Program-made: the position numbers and the translations under genes | In this document: positions 21,370-33,620 of the stretch, piece by piece | Layout: each line of letters opens with the position of its first letter | How positions within the stretch are numbered: position 1 is the first letter of the stretch | NCBI GenBank assembly: GCA_025642075.2 | Contig: JAODUO010000128.1 | Span: 248,501 to 312,500, forward strand | DNA from: Ridgeia piscesae | Lineage: Eukaryota; Annelida; Polychaeta; Sabellida; Siboglinidae | DNA: 64,000 nucleotides | Reading direction: 5' to 3' | The notes under the pieces: generated by a model | The model's input: the letters and a program-made list of their open reading frames with translations, nothing else | Told to the model about the DNA's origin: nothing | Database searches by the model: none

Positions 21370-23490
21370 TGGACTAGGAAGCCTATCTATCTATACCCCG
21401 CCAGTCTTAGGTATATGTCGATTTTATTTTTAAATATATTAACACTACTAGCACCTACACAATCAGCTGATAATCTGTTCCATTCTTTTACTGTTCTTTG
21501 TGAAAATGAAAATTTTATAATATCTAGTCTACACTGCTTCTTTGCTAATGTAACTCCATGTCCTCTAGCCCTTCTCTCTTCCTTGATTGTGAAAAAAATA
21601 TTTCTGTCAATATTTTCATACCCATTCAATATTTTAAACACCTCAATCTGATCTCCTCTCAATCTTCTGGTTTCTAGTGTTGTTAAACCACATTCTTTTA
21701 GGCGCATTTCATAACTAATATTCCTGAGTTTTGGTATAATTTTTGTTGCTCTCCTTTGTTCTCTTTCTAGCATATCAATATCCTTCTTGCGATATGGCCT
21801 CCATGCTTGTATACAATATTCTAAGTGAGGCCTAACTATTGTTTTATACAGCGGTATTATTAGTTCTTTTTCTTTGTACACTATATTTCGCCTAATTAAT
21901 CCAAGAATTTGGTTTCCCTTCGCTGCTGCAATTCCACACTGCTCTGATACCTTCATGTCAGCACTAATAGTTAACCCTAAGTCCTTTTCCTTTAAGATAG
22001 TATTTAGTACAGTACCACCCATTGTATATTGTGCATCTTCATTCCCATGTCCTGTGTGGAGGCACTTACACTTTCCAAAATTAAACAGCATTTGCCACTT
22101 CTCAGACCATTCTATCAACTTATAAACATCATCTTGTAAATGCTGTCTATCTGCATCACATTTAATTTTCCTAAACACTTTTGTGTCGTCCGCAAATTTC
22201 AACACCTTGCTTGTTATGTCACCATCCAAATCATTGATATATATTAAGAATAAAATAGGTCCCAGTACTGATCACTGCGGTACTCGACTCAAAACCGATT
22301 TCCAGTTTGAAACCTCCCCATCAACTACTACTCTTTGTCTTCTATCAATAAGCCATTTTTCTATCCAGTTGATCATACCATTTCCTATGCCATGGGCCTT
22401 TAGTTTAAGTAGTAATCTTTGGCGTGGCACTTTGTCAAAGGCTTTTTTAAATCTAAGTAGATTTTATCTACTGGTGATCCGTCATCTACCCACTTTGTGA
22501 CATCTTCCAAAAAACATAACATATTTGATAAGCATGACCTCGCTTTAAAAAACCCATGTTGAGATGGGTTTATCAATTTATCTTTAACAAGAAAATCAAC
22601 CAGGTGATCTTTAATTAGTCTTTCTAATAGTTTGCAAATCACCGATGTTAAACTCACTGGTCTATAGTTCTCTGACTTGTTTCTCGAACCTTTTTTAAAT
22701 AATGATATAATGTTTGCTTCTTTCCATTCTAACGGAACTATTCCCTCCTCTAATGACAAATTGAATACTGTTGCAAGCGGTATGCTGATTTGTTCTACAA
22801 TTTCCAATAGTAATTTGGGAGGAATCCCATCCACTCCAGGTGATTTATCCTTCATATCTCTTATTTTCATAGCTACCATTGTTGGGGTTACAATTAGTTG
22901 TCCTAAATAGTCAAACTCTCTCCCTTCGAACTTAGTCTCAAGTACTGGTAATATACTAATATCTTCCCTGGTAAACACCGAACTAAAGTACTCATTTAGG
23001 TTTTCTGCCATTAAGAATCCCTCTGTTACTATGTTTCCATCACTACCTTCTAGAGGACCGACCTTATCATGAACTTGCTGTTTACTTCGAACATACGCAT
23101 AAAAACTCTTGCTGTCATGTTTTATATTAAAGGCTATTTTTGTTCGTAGCTTCTCTTTGAATTTCTAATTTCAGCTGTAGCTTGATTAAGTGCTTCTTTA
23201 TAAATGCTATAGTCTTCTTCACTTCTATATCTCTTCCACATCATTTGCTTGTACTTTGTTTTTCTAATGGCTTCCTTCGATAAGTGTTTCTTCTTTGACC
23301 GTTTCCCCTGTTTTTTCAAGGGGACAAATTTGTCAATGACGCAGTCAATTTCACTCTTTAAAATATTCCAGCAATCTGTTGCTGTCTTATTCTTCATTGT
23401 GTTATTCCAATATATATTTGCTAAATATTCCCTCATGTCCTTATATCTTCCTCTGTTATTCAAAGTAATTTCCGGCCCAAGCCATGTGGT
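21370..23490 (-). pseudogene. 5'-truncated LINE with reverse transcriptase (CR1/jockey-like)
   Basis: The frames on the - strand, in order from 23,463 downwards, are: a basic linker segment (23,463-23,134); the RT fingers/palm with NYRPVSLTSVICKLLE and SQHGF (23,011-22,400); and the palm/thumb with KFADDTK (about 22,196-22,176) and a C-terminal tail ending LRLAGYR (22,229-21,387). The catalytic FADD box is intact. A one-base loss in an A-run near 22,440 shifts frame at DLKKAFDKVP, and the conserved VPQGS reads VPQ*S (stop near 22,275). The endonuclease domain is missing, so the copy is 5'-truncated, which is usual for target-primed retrotransposition. It sits between the two R direct repeats and interrupts whatever lay between them. 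Confidence 0.85.
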
Positions 23491-23604
23491 CAGTTACAGT
23501 ACAGCTGTTTCTGATAACACGTTGCGTTGAACAATACAGGAATGTGAATCGTCACTAACCTCACCGTTGTGTTGCTGGTTGTACGAAGATTGCGTGTTCA
23601 AATC

Positions 23605-23805
23605 ATGGCATGATCACCACTATAGTAACGCACGATTTATTACATTTCCTTTATTCACAACCTCTCCACTATTATGTCAGCGCACACTGTCTAAACCACT
23701 GTTCTCCAGTTTTCACATATACAGCCGGCGTCTCCAGCCGGCGCCGCAAAATTCACATCTGTCAGGTGTCATTGTCAGACAATCCCAACGTAGGGTGTCA
23801 CTGCC
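23605..23805 (+). repeat. Direct repeat R, copy 2
   Basis: Matches 20,050-20,222 with about 15 extra bases (CTCTCCACTATTATGT) inside. See copy 1. Confidence 0.75.
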
Positions 23806-23829
23806 AAATACTCCATACAATGTAATACA

Positions 23830-24540
23830 CATAAAAGAAATAGTTTTATTTATATCAATTTGGTGCATGTATTTAATATTTTTAACAATTGTTCTTAAAA
23901 TGGTTTCGCTCCAACCCAAATTTCTGTCAAGGGATTGCCTTATTAAACATACATATGCATATTAATTATATTAATTATATTCATTGTATTGTTATTATTA
24001 CTTTCTGGGGTCTCAAATAAAAAATATGTTGTTGCTCTTTGCAAGCCACGCCTTCTACCAGTTCATTTGTGATTATTCGAACTGGAATATACTAGTTGTA
24101 TACTCTACTCTGTATGTTCACATTGTACTTTACAAGCTAGCCTTGTGCAATTTATTTTATATGTAAGAGTTTTATTATTTATTTTTATTTATTTTATATT
24201 CTCATGTATGACTTGTATGAAAATTATCGGAAATGACTGTAGAAAATAACATTGATATAGTCAAAATGGAAATAAATGTTGTTTTAAATGCATGTCATAA
24301 TAATTATTAGCAAGTGAGCACAATTAATTGCGAAAATAAAACAATTGTAATAAAAATGGAAATAAATGTTTTAAATGCATGTCACAATCATTAGCAAGTG
24401 ATATGAATTAATTGTGAAAATTAAATGTATGTAATAAAATGAAACAAATGCACGTGATTATAATGGAAACAATATCGTATTTTCGGCTGTTTACCCTCTC
24501 ATTCTACTAATACAGTTTTCCCACCTATATTCTAACGATC
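23830..24540. other. AT-rich region with an about 89-bp tandem pair
   Basis: 24,264-24,352 and 24,353-24,440 are near-identical (ATGGAAATAAATGTT, TTTAAATGCATGTCA, TTAGCAAGTGA). No gene is recognised. Confidence 0.6.
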
Positions 24541-25110
24541 TTGTATGCGGCAGAAAAACAGCGCGTAATGTTTTTATATAGGTCAGTTCGTTCAGTTCAC
24601 TTTGCCAGCGTACTGGTTGGTTTTGTGTATTCCTCGATCCGACGACGCTCCCGCCTGCCAAGTCGCACTGCCGAATGCACGTGGCGCGTGTTAACTTCCA
24701 GCAACCAATCGCAACGCAGATAGCATTGCAAGCAGTGCCTTAATTTAACAAAATTTGTATCCGGATAGGCGAAGTCGCAGGTCACCAAATTACCGTTCGC
24801 ACTGCTATACCAGAGACACTTGGTGACACGCGCTCAATTGCTTCGCGACCCTAATGTTGGTCCGACCTAGGGGCTGAGAACCGTTGACTGAGGCGATCGT
24901 TCAGCTCGCCGAAGTTACTTCTACTGCTGTCGTTATTACCCATCGGCCTGGAGTGTGGGAGACGTCGTCACTTGTTCCCGTCGTCCACATCTTCTTCATT
25001 CAGCTTCAACTCCATGGCCTTCTTCACACTGTCTTTCTGTCTGTTTGGTTTTGATGTCTCTCTCTTGTCCTTTGACTAAGTGAATGAGTGAGACAGTGAG
25101 TGATAAGTGA
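24541..25110. other. Intergenic, nothing recognised
   Basis: Somewhat more GC-rich than its surroundings with short open frames on both strands, but no domain and no repeat found elsewhere in the window. Confidence 0.4.
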
Positions 25111-25179
25111 CTGTGTGTGCGTGTGCGTGTGCGTGTGCGTGTGCGTGTGCGTGTGCGTGTGCGTGTGCGTGTGTGTGTG
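25111..25179. repeat. (GTGTGC)n microsatellite
   Basis: About 11 units of GTGTGC followed by a short GT run. Confidence 0.95.
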
Positions 25180-25599
25180 AGTGAATAGTTGATTGATTGG
25201 AACTGCATTCGCATATGATGTGTGCAGGTTACCGTCGCGGCTTTATTTATTTATGAAGACAACAATTCGCTACCAGAACATATTGCTTAATGATCTTACT
25301 CATTTCTGTATCACCACCTTGAGGTATATTATAGTCGGATGTCGTCACCCCTCCCTGCCAATATTGCAGGTAAGTTGAGAAGGTTTCTATTAGTGTATTA
25401 ACATACAACGTCGTGTTGTTGTTGCGAGCAAATGTTAAGCAGGGCGTCAATTCAAGGTATAGTGAATACAAACATTCCGTTAAGTTCAATTATCAACTCA
25501 TTTATTGATTTGGGTTAGTAGCAAGGCAACATGATCTTTTCTGAGCTGCCGCGCGTCAACCTATCACGGGCTTCAAGATGATAAATGTCAGAACATCAT
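25180..25599. other. Intergenic, nothing recognised
   Basis: No gene or repeat supported. Confidence 0.4.
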
Positions 25600-26150
25600 T
25601 CACCATTTATTGAAATCGTCAAAGTCAAATTCGTCCTCTTCTTCCACTTCATGATCACCAGTGTCCAGCAGATCTACCAGTGAGTTTGGTAGAACAGGAT
25701 CGCAGGACCACACCGGTTCCAACACTAAGTCGTCAGTCCTAATCCACCCTTGCTCATCATCATAGGGTTTTGGCTTTTCCAGGATGGGTTCGTCAGCTCG
25801 GTTGTACAAGGTGACGCGGTGGTTGACACGCTAAACGCGCGGTTTCAAAGCTGAGTGGCAGGAAGGAAGGCGAGCGAGATCGACCTTAGACTTCGAAGTG
25901 AGTTTCCCGTCCTCATCCACCACCTTGTGCAGGAGTTTGGCACGGATGACGTCCACCGAAGACTCGCAATTGGGACTATTCCAACTGCTTCAGCACGTGA
26001 GGCTTGAAGTTCTAGTCATCATCGCGTTGCTTGAGCGCTCTGTGAAACCTGGAAGTCTTCTCCAGTTTATTCAGGGGATTCACCTTCCCTTTGAAGGCAT
26101 TTATGCAGTCCTCTCTAACCCAAAAACAGTGGCGTAGTACTCTTCTCCCA
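25600..26150 (-). pseudogene. Decayed exon of an unknown acidic-tailed protein
   Basis: On the - strand, frames can be followed from about 26,150 (DCINAFKGKVNPLNKLEK), through VVDEDGKLTSKSKVDLARLP, to the open segment 25,809-25,600 (YNRADEPILEKPKPYDDEQG, then WSCDPVLPNSLVDLL), ending in an acidic EVEEEDEFDFDDFNKW tail. At least two frame changes and an in-frame stop (ALKPRV*) interrupt it. Pro-Cys and Trp-Ser-Cys positions and a coherent acidic end suggest a real former gene. I recall similar unannotated proteins being common in invertebrate genomes, often in repeat-like contexts, but I cannot name the family. Confidence 0.5.
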
Positions 26151-26689
26151 GGGATACTGCGAGATCAGATAAGTTGACTAATTGTCAATGTTTCCCTGAA
26201 CCCGTATCGAGATATACAGTTAGCTTGACGGCGTGGACATGATAAAGAGGAATCACGAAGATATCTTTGTCAGTGCTTCTGACTAGTGCGTTCTTGCATC
26301 CGAGGGCAGCTGCATGACGGAGGCACAGCGCCATTCTCGTATCAGTCTCTTCCTGGTTGCTGTAAAATGTGGGAGCTCACCTGAAACAGAAAGGGCCACT
26401 GGTGTATGACGCTGAGGTAAAATAGAAAGAGTGAAATTGATTTGATCTATAACAAAAACAATGCAATATTTGCATAATAGTAATATTACGGCTTTCGCCG
26501 TTCGATGAGACGAGTTGATGGGCACTAGCATATCGGTTCTCTCCAGCCTTTAGTGAAGCTGCTTGTTGACCACTCCTTGCAACAGGATTGACAGAGCTGT
26601 TTCTTGTTATCGTTATATGCAAGAAACATTTTAATATGCATTGAGACGCAACGAACCATGTTGAGTGTTGGTAGACACTCGGCGATAGA

Positions 26690-27090
26690 TGAAATACGAT
26701 TGGCAACAACGGAGATGAGAATGATTCGAGGGGCAATGGGTGTATGTCTTCGTCTGGGGAAGCAGCAGGGAAATGAAACCAACCTGAAAGAAGTCGACGT
26801 GGAGAGCATTTTGTCACCATGAGGAGAATCAAGCTAGAGTTGCTTGGTCATGTCAAGATAAAGAAAGATAGGGAAGACACGAAAGCCGCCATGGATATCA
26901 AAATAGAGGAGAAATGAGACAAGGGGAGGCCCAAGTTGAGGCGTTGGGAGGAGACAGTAAGGAAAACTCAAAAGGCGTGGAAGATAAAGGAAGAATGGAC
27001 TCAGAATAGGAAGAAACGAAAGAGATTCTGCAAGATCCGCCACCTCGTGGAGGAAAACGGCGTGAAAAGGGGAGAAAGGGGAGAAATTAT
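26690..27090 (+). pseudogene. LINE polymerase C-terminal fragment, frameshifted
   Basis: TEMRMIRGAMGV at about 26,717-26,752 opens the region. A later frame gives GRPK-like and RRWEETVRKTQKAWKIKEEW segments (26,925-27,000). This order (TEMRMLRW ... WFGHV ... GRPKxRW ... KIxEEW) is the known C-terminus of some RTE/R1-like LINE polymerases. Several frameshifts and stops occur. No RT catalytic domain is present. Confidence 0.65.
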
Positions 27091-27960
27091 ATTAATTAAT
27101 TCTGAATCAAACTAGCAACTCCATAAGAAGAAGTTGTAGTATGTTGCCTCATCATAACCTCAATGAAGTTGCTGTTTATTAGTACGTGTTAACATTGTAT
27201 ATTTGTATCTGTCAATGTTCGATCAAAATATGGCTATAGAATTAGAAATTACTTGCCGAACCCTAGAAAACCGGTACACGACTGGAAGTCACACAAGGCC
27301 TCGACGGGACGGATTTCGTCATCGAAATCAGGCTCCAATAGATGGCATTGCGAGTGGGTTGTTGCCACCTGTGGACACATGTCAGCGATCTTGTATAAGC
27401 CAGCTGTCTACAACATGTTATATGTTGACAATAACGTTAAAAAATGTAGGGCGTTGTTGTGCCTGCTTCTGCAGTGTGTTGATGTCACTGCCTCTGTAAT
27501 GCGTTGTTGGCTAGGCTTCTGTAGTATGTTGTTGTCACTGCTACCTTTTGGGGAGACCCCCGTTAAGTTCGTGTAAATAACACAATTTTAGTTTGATTTT
27601 TGTCCACTGATGCACCCAGAGGATGTGTCTTATCTATGTTCATATTGTAGTCCTACACAGTCGACTGTAATACTACCCTTCCCAATGGGTAATTTATTAT
27701 ATTCTCAGATGACACAGCTGGGAGGAGACAGTAAGGAAAAGGAAAAGGACCTTTTTCGATGACTGCCGGGCTAGACTGACGCGAACGAGGGGCGGGCAAA
27801 CACTGGCACGTTTGACTGCAACACGAACCGATACAGAAGCTGTGTGAATTGGTGAGTTATTGGAGGTGATGCCAGGCAGATAATTTGAGCTATTGAGTTG
27901 TTTTTGCTGCACTGTTGATGCTGCACATTTTGGTTGCTCACTGAGCGATAGTACGGTATC
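27091..27960. other. Intergenic, nothing recognised
   Basis: No supported gene. 27,718-27,745 repeats a GGGAGGAGACAGTAAGGAAA string from 26,947-26,966, so a bit of the neighbouring LINE fragment may be duplicated. Confidence 0.4.
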
Positions 27961-28090
27961 CTCAGGCTAGACAGTCAGCGGACCATCCAACCGTGACGGG
28001 CCAAGTTGCGTAACCCATCTGCAGTACGTGAACTGCCGCACAGTGCCGAACGGAAAGACGCGCTCTACGTCTACCAAGGCGACAGACGAC

Positions 28091-28792
28091 ATGGCTGACC
28101 TGAAAGAATCGATCGAATTCATCAGCGCGAAACTGGACGAACTCCTTCCAATCAGGAAGGAGATCAGCTGCGTACTCAAAGCAGTGGAGAAACTCGAAAG
28201 AGACAGTGCAGAAAAAGACAAAAAAATAAAGGCAATAGAATCACGCCTGGATAACATAGACCAACATAACAGACTGATTGGCGAACTATTTCAGAAAGTG
28301 GCAACCTTGGAAGCGGAGGCTGACAAACGGGAGCAGTACACCAGGCGCCCAAACCTCCGCTTCCATGGCATTGAGGAAAAGGAAGGCGAGGACACCAATG
28401 CTATTGTGATTGCTGTGGTTCAAAAGAAACTCGGGCTGAGTCCAATCGGAGCAGACCAGCTGGAGCGCAGCCACAGAATCGGGCCGAAGCAAGATGAAAA
28501 GGGCGCTCCGCGCAAGCGCGCGGTCATTGTTCGCTTTCGAAGCGAAGCCATCCGCGACGAAGTGTTTCGTGCACGCGTCAACCTGAAAGAACACAATAGG
28601 ACGCACAAAGACGGCCAGGTGTTCCTCAACGAAGACTTGACGGCCAAACGGGCTATGTTCGCGTTTAAGACACGACAGTTAAAGAGAGAAAAGAAGATAG
28701 CGGATTGCTGGACCCATGCAGGCCGCGTCCTCATCAAAACTTTAAATGGAAAAATCACCGAGATTCTCAGTGAGAAAGACTTGGTTTATTGA
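28091..28792 (+). CDS. LINE ORF1 protein (coiled coil plus RNA-binding-like domain)
   Basis: A 233-residue open frame; the ATG at 28091 is the first in-frame Met. Residues about 5-85 are Lys/Glu/Leu-rich with heptad-like spacing, predicting a coiled coil. EQYTRRPNLRFHGI then opens a domain like those in LINE ORF1 proteins of the L1/CR1 type, with SHRIG and a later NEDLTAKRAMF stretch. Such proteins trimerise and chaperone the element RNA. It is uninterrupted and GC-richer than the ORF2 that follows. The partner ORF2 starts 420 bases downstream after a (TA)n tract, as in two-ORF LINEs. Confidence 0.8.
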   Translation: MADLKESIEFISAKLDELLPIRKEISCVLKAVEKLERDSAEKDKKIKAIESRLDNIDQHNRLIGELFQKVATLEAEADKREQYTRRPNLRFHGIEEKEGEDTNAIVIAVVQKKLGLSPIGADQLERSHRIGPKQDEKGAPRKRAVIVRFRSEAIRDEVFRARVNLKEHNRTHKDGQVFLNEDLTAKRAMFAFKTRQLKREKKIADCWTHAGRVLIKTLNGKITEILSEKDLVY

Positions 28793-28901
28793 GTTTAAAT
28801 ATTGCTAAAGTTTTCAATGTTTAATTAATTAATTGCTTCTTTCTAAATTATGCACCAATGTTCATATTTTGTTTATATATCAGTTCATTACTAACTATTG
28901 T

Positions 28902-28904
<3 letters not shown>

Positions 28905-28941
<37 letters not shown>
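28905..28941. repeat. (TA)n microsatellite inside the LINE
   Basis: About 18 TA repeats in the spacer between LINE ORF1 and ORF2. Confidence 0.9.
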
Positions 28942-28945
<4 letters not shown>

Positions 28946-29215
28946 GTATATTAGACTGTGGTTTGGTTTATTATTTTTATAATGACGCTGTGCCAAGTGT
29001 AAGGCCAGCCAGTCAGCCAGTCATCTATCATTACTATATGCGTTTTTTAATACTCTTTGTTGTATTACTCACGTATCTTTTTTTCCTTTTGCCATCTCGC
29101 TTACCTACATACACAATATATATTTTATATGGGGTTACTTACACAATGTATATTCTATGCCTGTTGATGAACCTTGAAGTATGGAATTCCGAAAGTTTTC
29201 TTACTGTATATGTAA

Positions 29216-32200
29216 ATGACTGATACTATTAATATTAGCCTGATCCAAACAAACAAGAAATTTAATTTAACAACATTATACAATGAAACCAAGCACATTG
29301 AAAATGAAATGTACAATGACCAATCACCGTTCTCACTTAATACGAGTGAATGCAAATATTTTACCTCTGTTGAATTTTCTAAATATGTCAAACCTGAAAC
29401 TGTATCTTTATCAATGTTTTGCGTCAATTGCCGTAGTTTGGAAGCTCACTAGGATACTCTCCAAGAATTCCTCTTTTCTATGTCGTCAAATGGTTTAACG
29501 CTTGACTTCATTGGCCTCACTGAAATTTTCAAAATTCAAGATGTCTTACATTACAAAATTAACGGCTACCATAACCTATTATTCAATACGAGATTAGATG
29601 CAGATGATGGCCACGGGGGAGTAGGATTGTATATAAGTGAAACATTTACCTACTCTAAGCGAGAAGACTTATCGATATTTATCCCTCATGTATTTGAGTC
29701 AATATTTTTTGAATTACAAGCTGCAAAGCGTAAACCAATAATTGTGGGTGTAATATATCGTCCAAATTCTCATCCACGTGCCGATCTTGATTTTTTTACA
29801 AGGACAGTATTATATATTCAGGACAAAATATCAAGTGAAAATAAAATTGCCTATCTGATGGGTGATTTTAATATAAATTTACTAAATGTTGCAACCCACC
29901 AAAAAACTAATGATTTTATAGACAATGTAATAGCACAAGGATTTATTCCTTACATAACAAAGCCAACAAGAATAACTTCTACAACAGCAACTCTTATAGA
30001 CCATTTGTATTCCAAACATACTCACACAGAGTATGACTCCGGGATTATTATTACAGATATGACGGACCACTTTGGAATATTCCATTTAATATATGGTACA
30101 CCTACTGTGCATAATATAAAATATAAACAAAAACGCCAGCTGAACGAGTATAACATTTTAAAATTTAGAAATTTATTAGCAAAAGCAGATTACACTTCTG
30201 TGTTATCTGCTATTGATCCAAATGAAGCATATAATAATTTTATGCAAATATATAAATCATTATTTGAAATATCATGCCCAGTCAAAACTACCAAAATAAA
30301 TAAAAAATATATTAAAAGAGAACCCTGGATAACGTCTGGCCTACTTGTTTCGTCAATAAATAAAGAAAAACTACTCCGAAGAAAGTAACATAAACCAAAT
30401 ATGGAGAGAGAGAATGCTTATAGAGCTTATTGTAGAATATACAACAAGACAAAAAGAGCGGCAAAGACTAGATATTATGCTGAGATATTGGAAGAACGCA
30501 AATACAGCATCAAAGACACATGGATCATACTGAGGCAGGTTATCTCAAAACAAAAAGTATGTTTACATTTCCCTGAAACTTTCAGTGTAAATGGAGAAAA
30601 AGTGTCAAACTATAGCATTATTACTGAAGAATTTAATAATTTCTTTGCCAAAATAGGTAAAACAGTAAGCGAATCTGTACCTTCTCCTACAACCTCATTT
30701 CATTCGCACAGATCTTCTGTAAATTTCTTCATGCAACCAACTGATATATACGAGATTAAAAATGTAGTAACAAATCTAAAAACAAAATGCACTGTAGGTT
30801 TTGACAGTTTATCTACAAAACTTATCCAGCAGACTATAGGAGAAATAATCATACCACTTAGGCTTATTATAAATCAATCCTTTGTTACTGGTGTTGTCCC
30901 AGAAAATCTCAAGGTTGCTAAAGTAATTCCAATATATAAATCAGGAAAAAAGAATGTTTTTAATCATTATAGACCAATAAGTATTCTACCTGCACTTTCC
31001 AAAATAATGGAAAAAATCGTGTGTAATAGATTAGTAAATTATTTGGAGAAATATAATATTCTATATAAACATCAATATGGATTTCGCTCTAAACATTCCA
31101 CTATACACCCAATATTGCATTTACTCAAAGACATAGCAGATGCAAATGACAAACTTTCTAAAGATATTACAATGGCTGTATTTCTTGATTTATCCAAAGC
31201 ATTTGACACTATTAATCATGATGTATTGCTATATAAATTATGTCATTATGGAATTAGAGGCATCAGTAATAAATGGTTCTCCAGTTACCTCTCTAATCGT
31301 AAACAGTACATTGAAATGAATCAGTGCAAATCACCATATTAGGACATGTGCTTTTTCTCATCTATATTAATGATATATCAAATTCGACCTCTCTTAACTT
31401 ATTATCTTTTGCTGATGATACAACAATTTATCATTCAGATTGTGATATTGATAATTTAACCCTAACACTAAACCACGAATTAACAAATATATACAATTGG
31501 CTGTGTGCAAACAAACTGTGTTTGAATGTTAAGAAGACACAATATTGTATCTTTAGTCCTAAAAATAGTAACTATGAAGTAAAAGGCAGTGTCAAAATAA
31601 ACAATGAATTTATTAACCAGATTGGCAAGTATAATAAAGATGAATCCGTAAAATTCCTATGAATATATATAGATCAACACTTAACATGGAAAGAACACAT
31701 TAATATCACTAAAATCATTATATTATACTCTAATTCACAGTCATATAACATATGGTATACAAGCTTGGGGTAACGGAAACACAAAGAAACTAGACATTTT
31801 ACAAAAACGTGCATTAAGAATAATTAATAAAAAAGATATAGGAGTCATACGGACCCCTTATATAAGTCTGCAAAAATACTGAAAATCGTAGATGTATTTA
31901 AACTGCAGGCTTCGTTATTTATGTATGATTTAGAACATGATTTATTACCTAAATCGTTCAGAAATTTTGTAATGAAAAAAAGTTTTGATACAGATAAAAG
32001 AATACCAGACAATTCAAGCTTCTTGTTCATGAGAAACCCAGAACTAACTTTTCTTTGAAGCTACCTAAATATAATTTTACAAAAATATGGAACAAAATTG
32101 ATAAACAAATAAGAAATGTTAATCACCGGTTGAAATTTAAAAAAATGTTACGTATTTTCTACTTAGACACTTACAAAAGTCTAGTAATATGTTTAAACCC

Positions 32201-32230
32201 TAGATGTCAAGAATGCAATTAAGTTGCTAC
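29216..32230 (+). pseudogene. LINE ORF2: endonuclease and reverse transcriptase, nearly intact
   Basis: This follows ORF1 on the same strand. One frame holds an APE-type endonuclease (IGLTEIF near 29,506; GVIYRPNSHP; MGDFNINLLN near 29,860; TDHFGIFH near 30,065) and continues without shift into the reverse transcriptase (NHYRPISILPALSKIMEKI, QYGFRSKHSTIH, AVFLDLSKAFDTINHD). It is interrupted by TAG at 29,450 and TAA at 30,386. A frameshift near 31,325 destroys the GVPQGS loop, after which FADDTT (about 31,408) follows. After TGA at 31,660 the C-terminal part (LQKRALRIIN, KLQASLFMYDLEH) is recognisable but multiply broken up to about 32.16 kb. The order and motifs fit the CR1/L2 group. The copy is close to full length and lightly damaged, so it inserted relatively recently. 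Confidence 0.85.
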
Positions 32231-32599
32231 ATTCCATAGTGTTTTATTTCATAGTTATAACATGCACAAGTCATGCTAAATCTTGTTTGGATTTGTACAT
32301 GCTTATCCATGCTTATTACAAAAACATACTTATACTAATTTATATTGTAATTGGTTCAAGAATCTCAGATATCACCAGAAACAGTGACAAACTGCATACT
32401 TGATATATTCATTGTATTACTACAGTCTTGGTGATGTCTAACAATACGTGTAATTTTACTTTGATAATTCTCCTCTTGTATTGTGTTGTAATATTACAAA
32501 CGTGCATTGTATATCTATAGTAATGATGGTTATTTTTTAATGATGATGGTGTCACTGGAAGACGGCTCTTAGCCAAGTGACAGCCATGCAGTGCAACAT

Positions 32600-33196
32600 G
32601 CTGACAATTTATTACTATGCTTATGTTGGTTCTTGTACATGCTGCGTTGCGAATACAGTTACTCTTACTCTTACTGCTGTTGTTTAACGATGACGTTGGC
32701 AATGACCCTGCGTTGGAAAACTTTGTTCAATGGTGTGATCAATCATATTTTCATGTGTTTGAAAGCACCAAAAATATGTGCATTGACCTTAGGAATGACT
32801 CTCCATCCCAGACTGACACTGTCATCCACACTAACAAGGTACAGAAGTAGTTGACGAGTATAAATTACCGGTTTTAAACAATTCATACTCACTGGAGTCC
32901 ATTCTGAAAATGAAAAGCAGGTACTCCGAAAAGCCACTCAAATTATAAATGACAATATTCATTGTTTACATAACGAATACATGCTTCTGCCCTCATCCAG
33001 AAGGTTTAGAATTATCACATCCAATCCAACATTAGGAAGCGTTTGATATTCATTCCCATGTATATATGCCTTCTCAAGAACACACACATCTCTGACATTT
33101 CCACGAGAGACACACGTGTATTTAACAACCTACTTATGTTCAACTGTTGCATTTATTATTTGCGATGCGATGACCACAGTTATAATAATAATAATA
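32600..33196 (+). pseudogene. LINE reverse-transcriptase thumb and tail fragment
   Basis: The frame at 32,617-32,850 gives ENFVQWCDQSYFHV, MCIDLRNDSPSQTDTVIH and VQK, the region after the FADD box in this LINE type. A shifted frame then gives HCLHNEYMLLPSSRRFR near 32,970 (compare HPLxxxFxLLPSGRRYR). The fragment ends at an AATAATAATAAT tract (33,184-33,196), a typical 3' tail here. RT catalytic residues are missing. Confidence 0.65.
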
Positions 33197-33289
33197 TAGA
33201 TTAGGCTTTTTACTTAATCTTTTATCATGATTAAGGTTTATATACTGTTTTAATAACGTATGTATATGTATGAAAGGGTGATACGTAAT

Positions 33290-33620
33290 ATTTGGACCAT
33301 ACTACATACCATGGTCGCAGATGAGTGATGGAGCGCAACTATCGCCATCTTGTGGCTTTCAGACGTATCATAAATAAAACAGAATGCGCAACAGATGGCG
33401 TTACTAGTAATTGTCAATCTGAGCTTGTTGTCAATATTTATTAATCCCGTTCTAATCACTAATGCGAAACACGCTTGTGCGATATAGTTTTTGCGGACAC
33501 GTCTTGGTCGACATTATATCGGTACGGAACATAACAAGTTGTATTATATGACAAACCCATGTTGCTGGATGTGTATCGTAATAACTCCATAATTTGGTAT
33601 ACCCATAATAGTGTTGTAAA
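33290..33620 (+). repeat. Dispersed repeat family D, copy 3
   Basis: Contains GCGCAACTAT, ATCGGTACGGAACATAACA and GCTGGATGTGTATCGTAATAA in the same order as copies 4 and 5. Confidence 0.65.
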
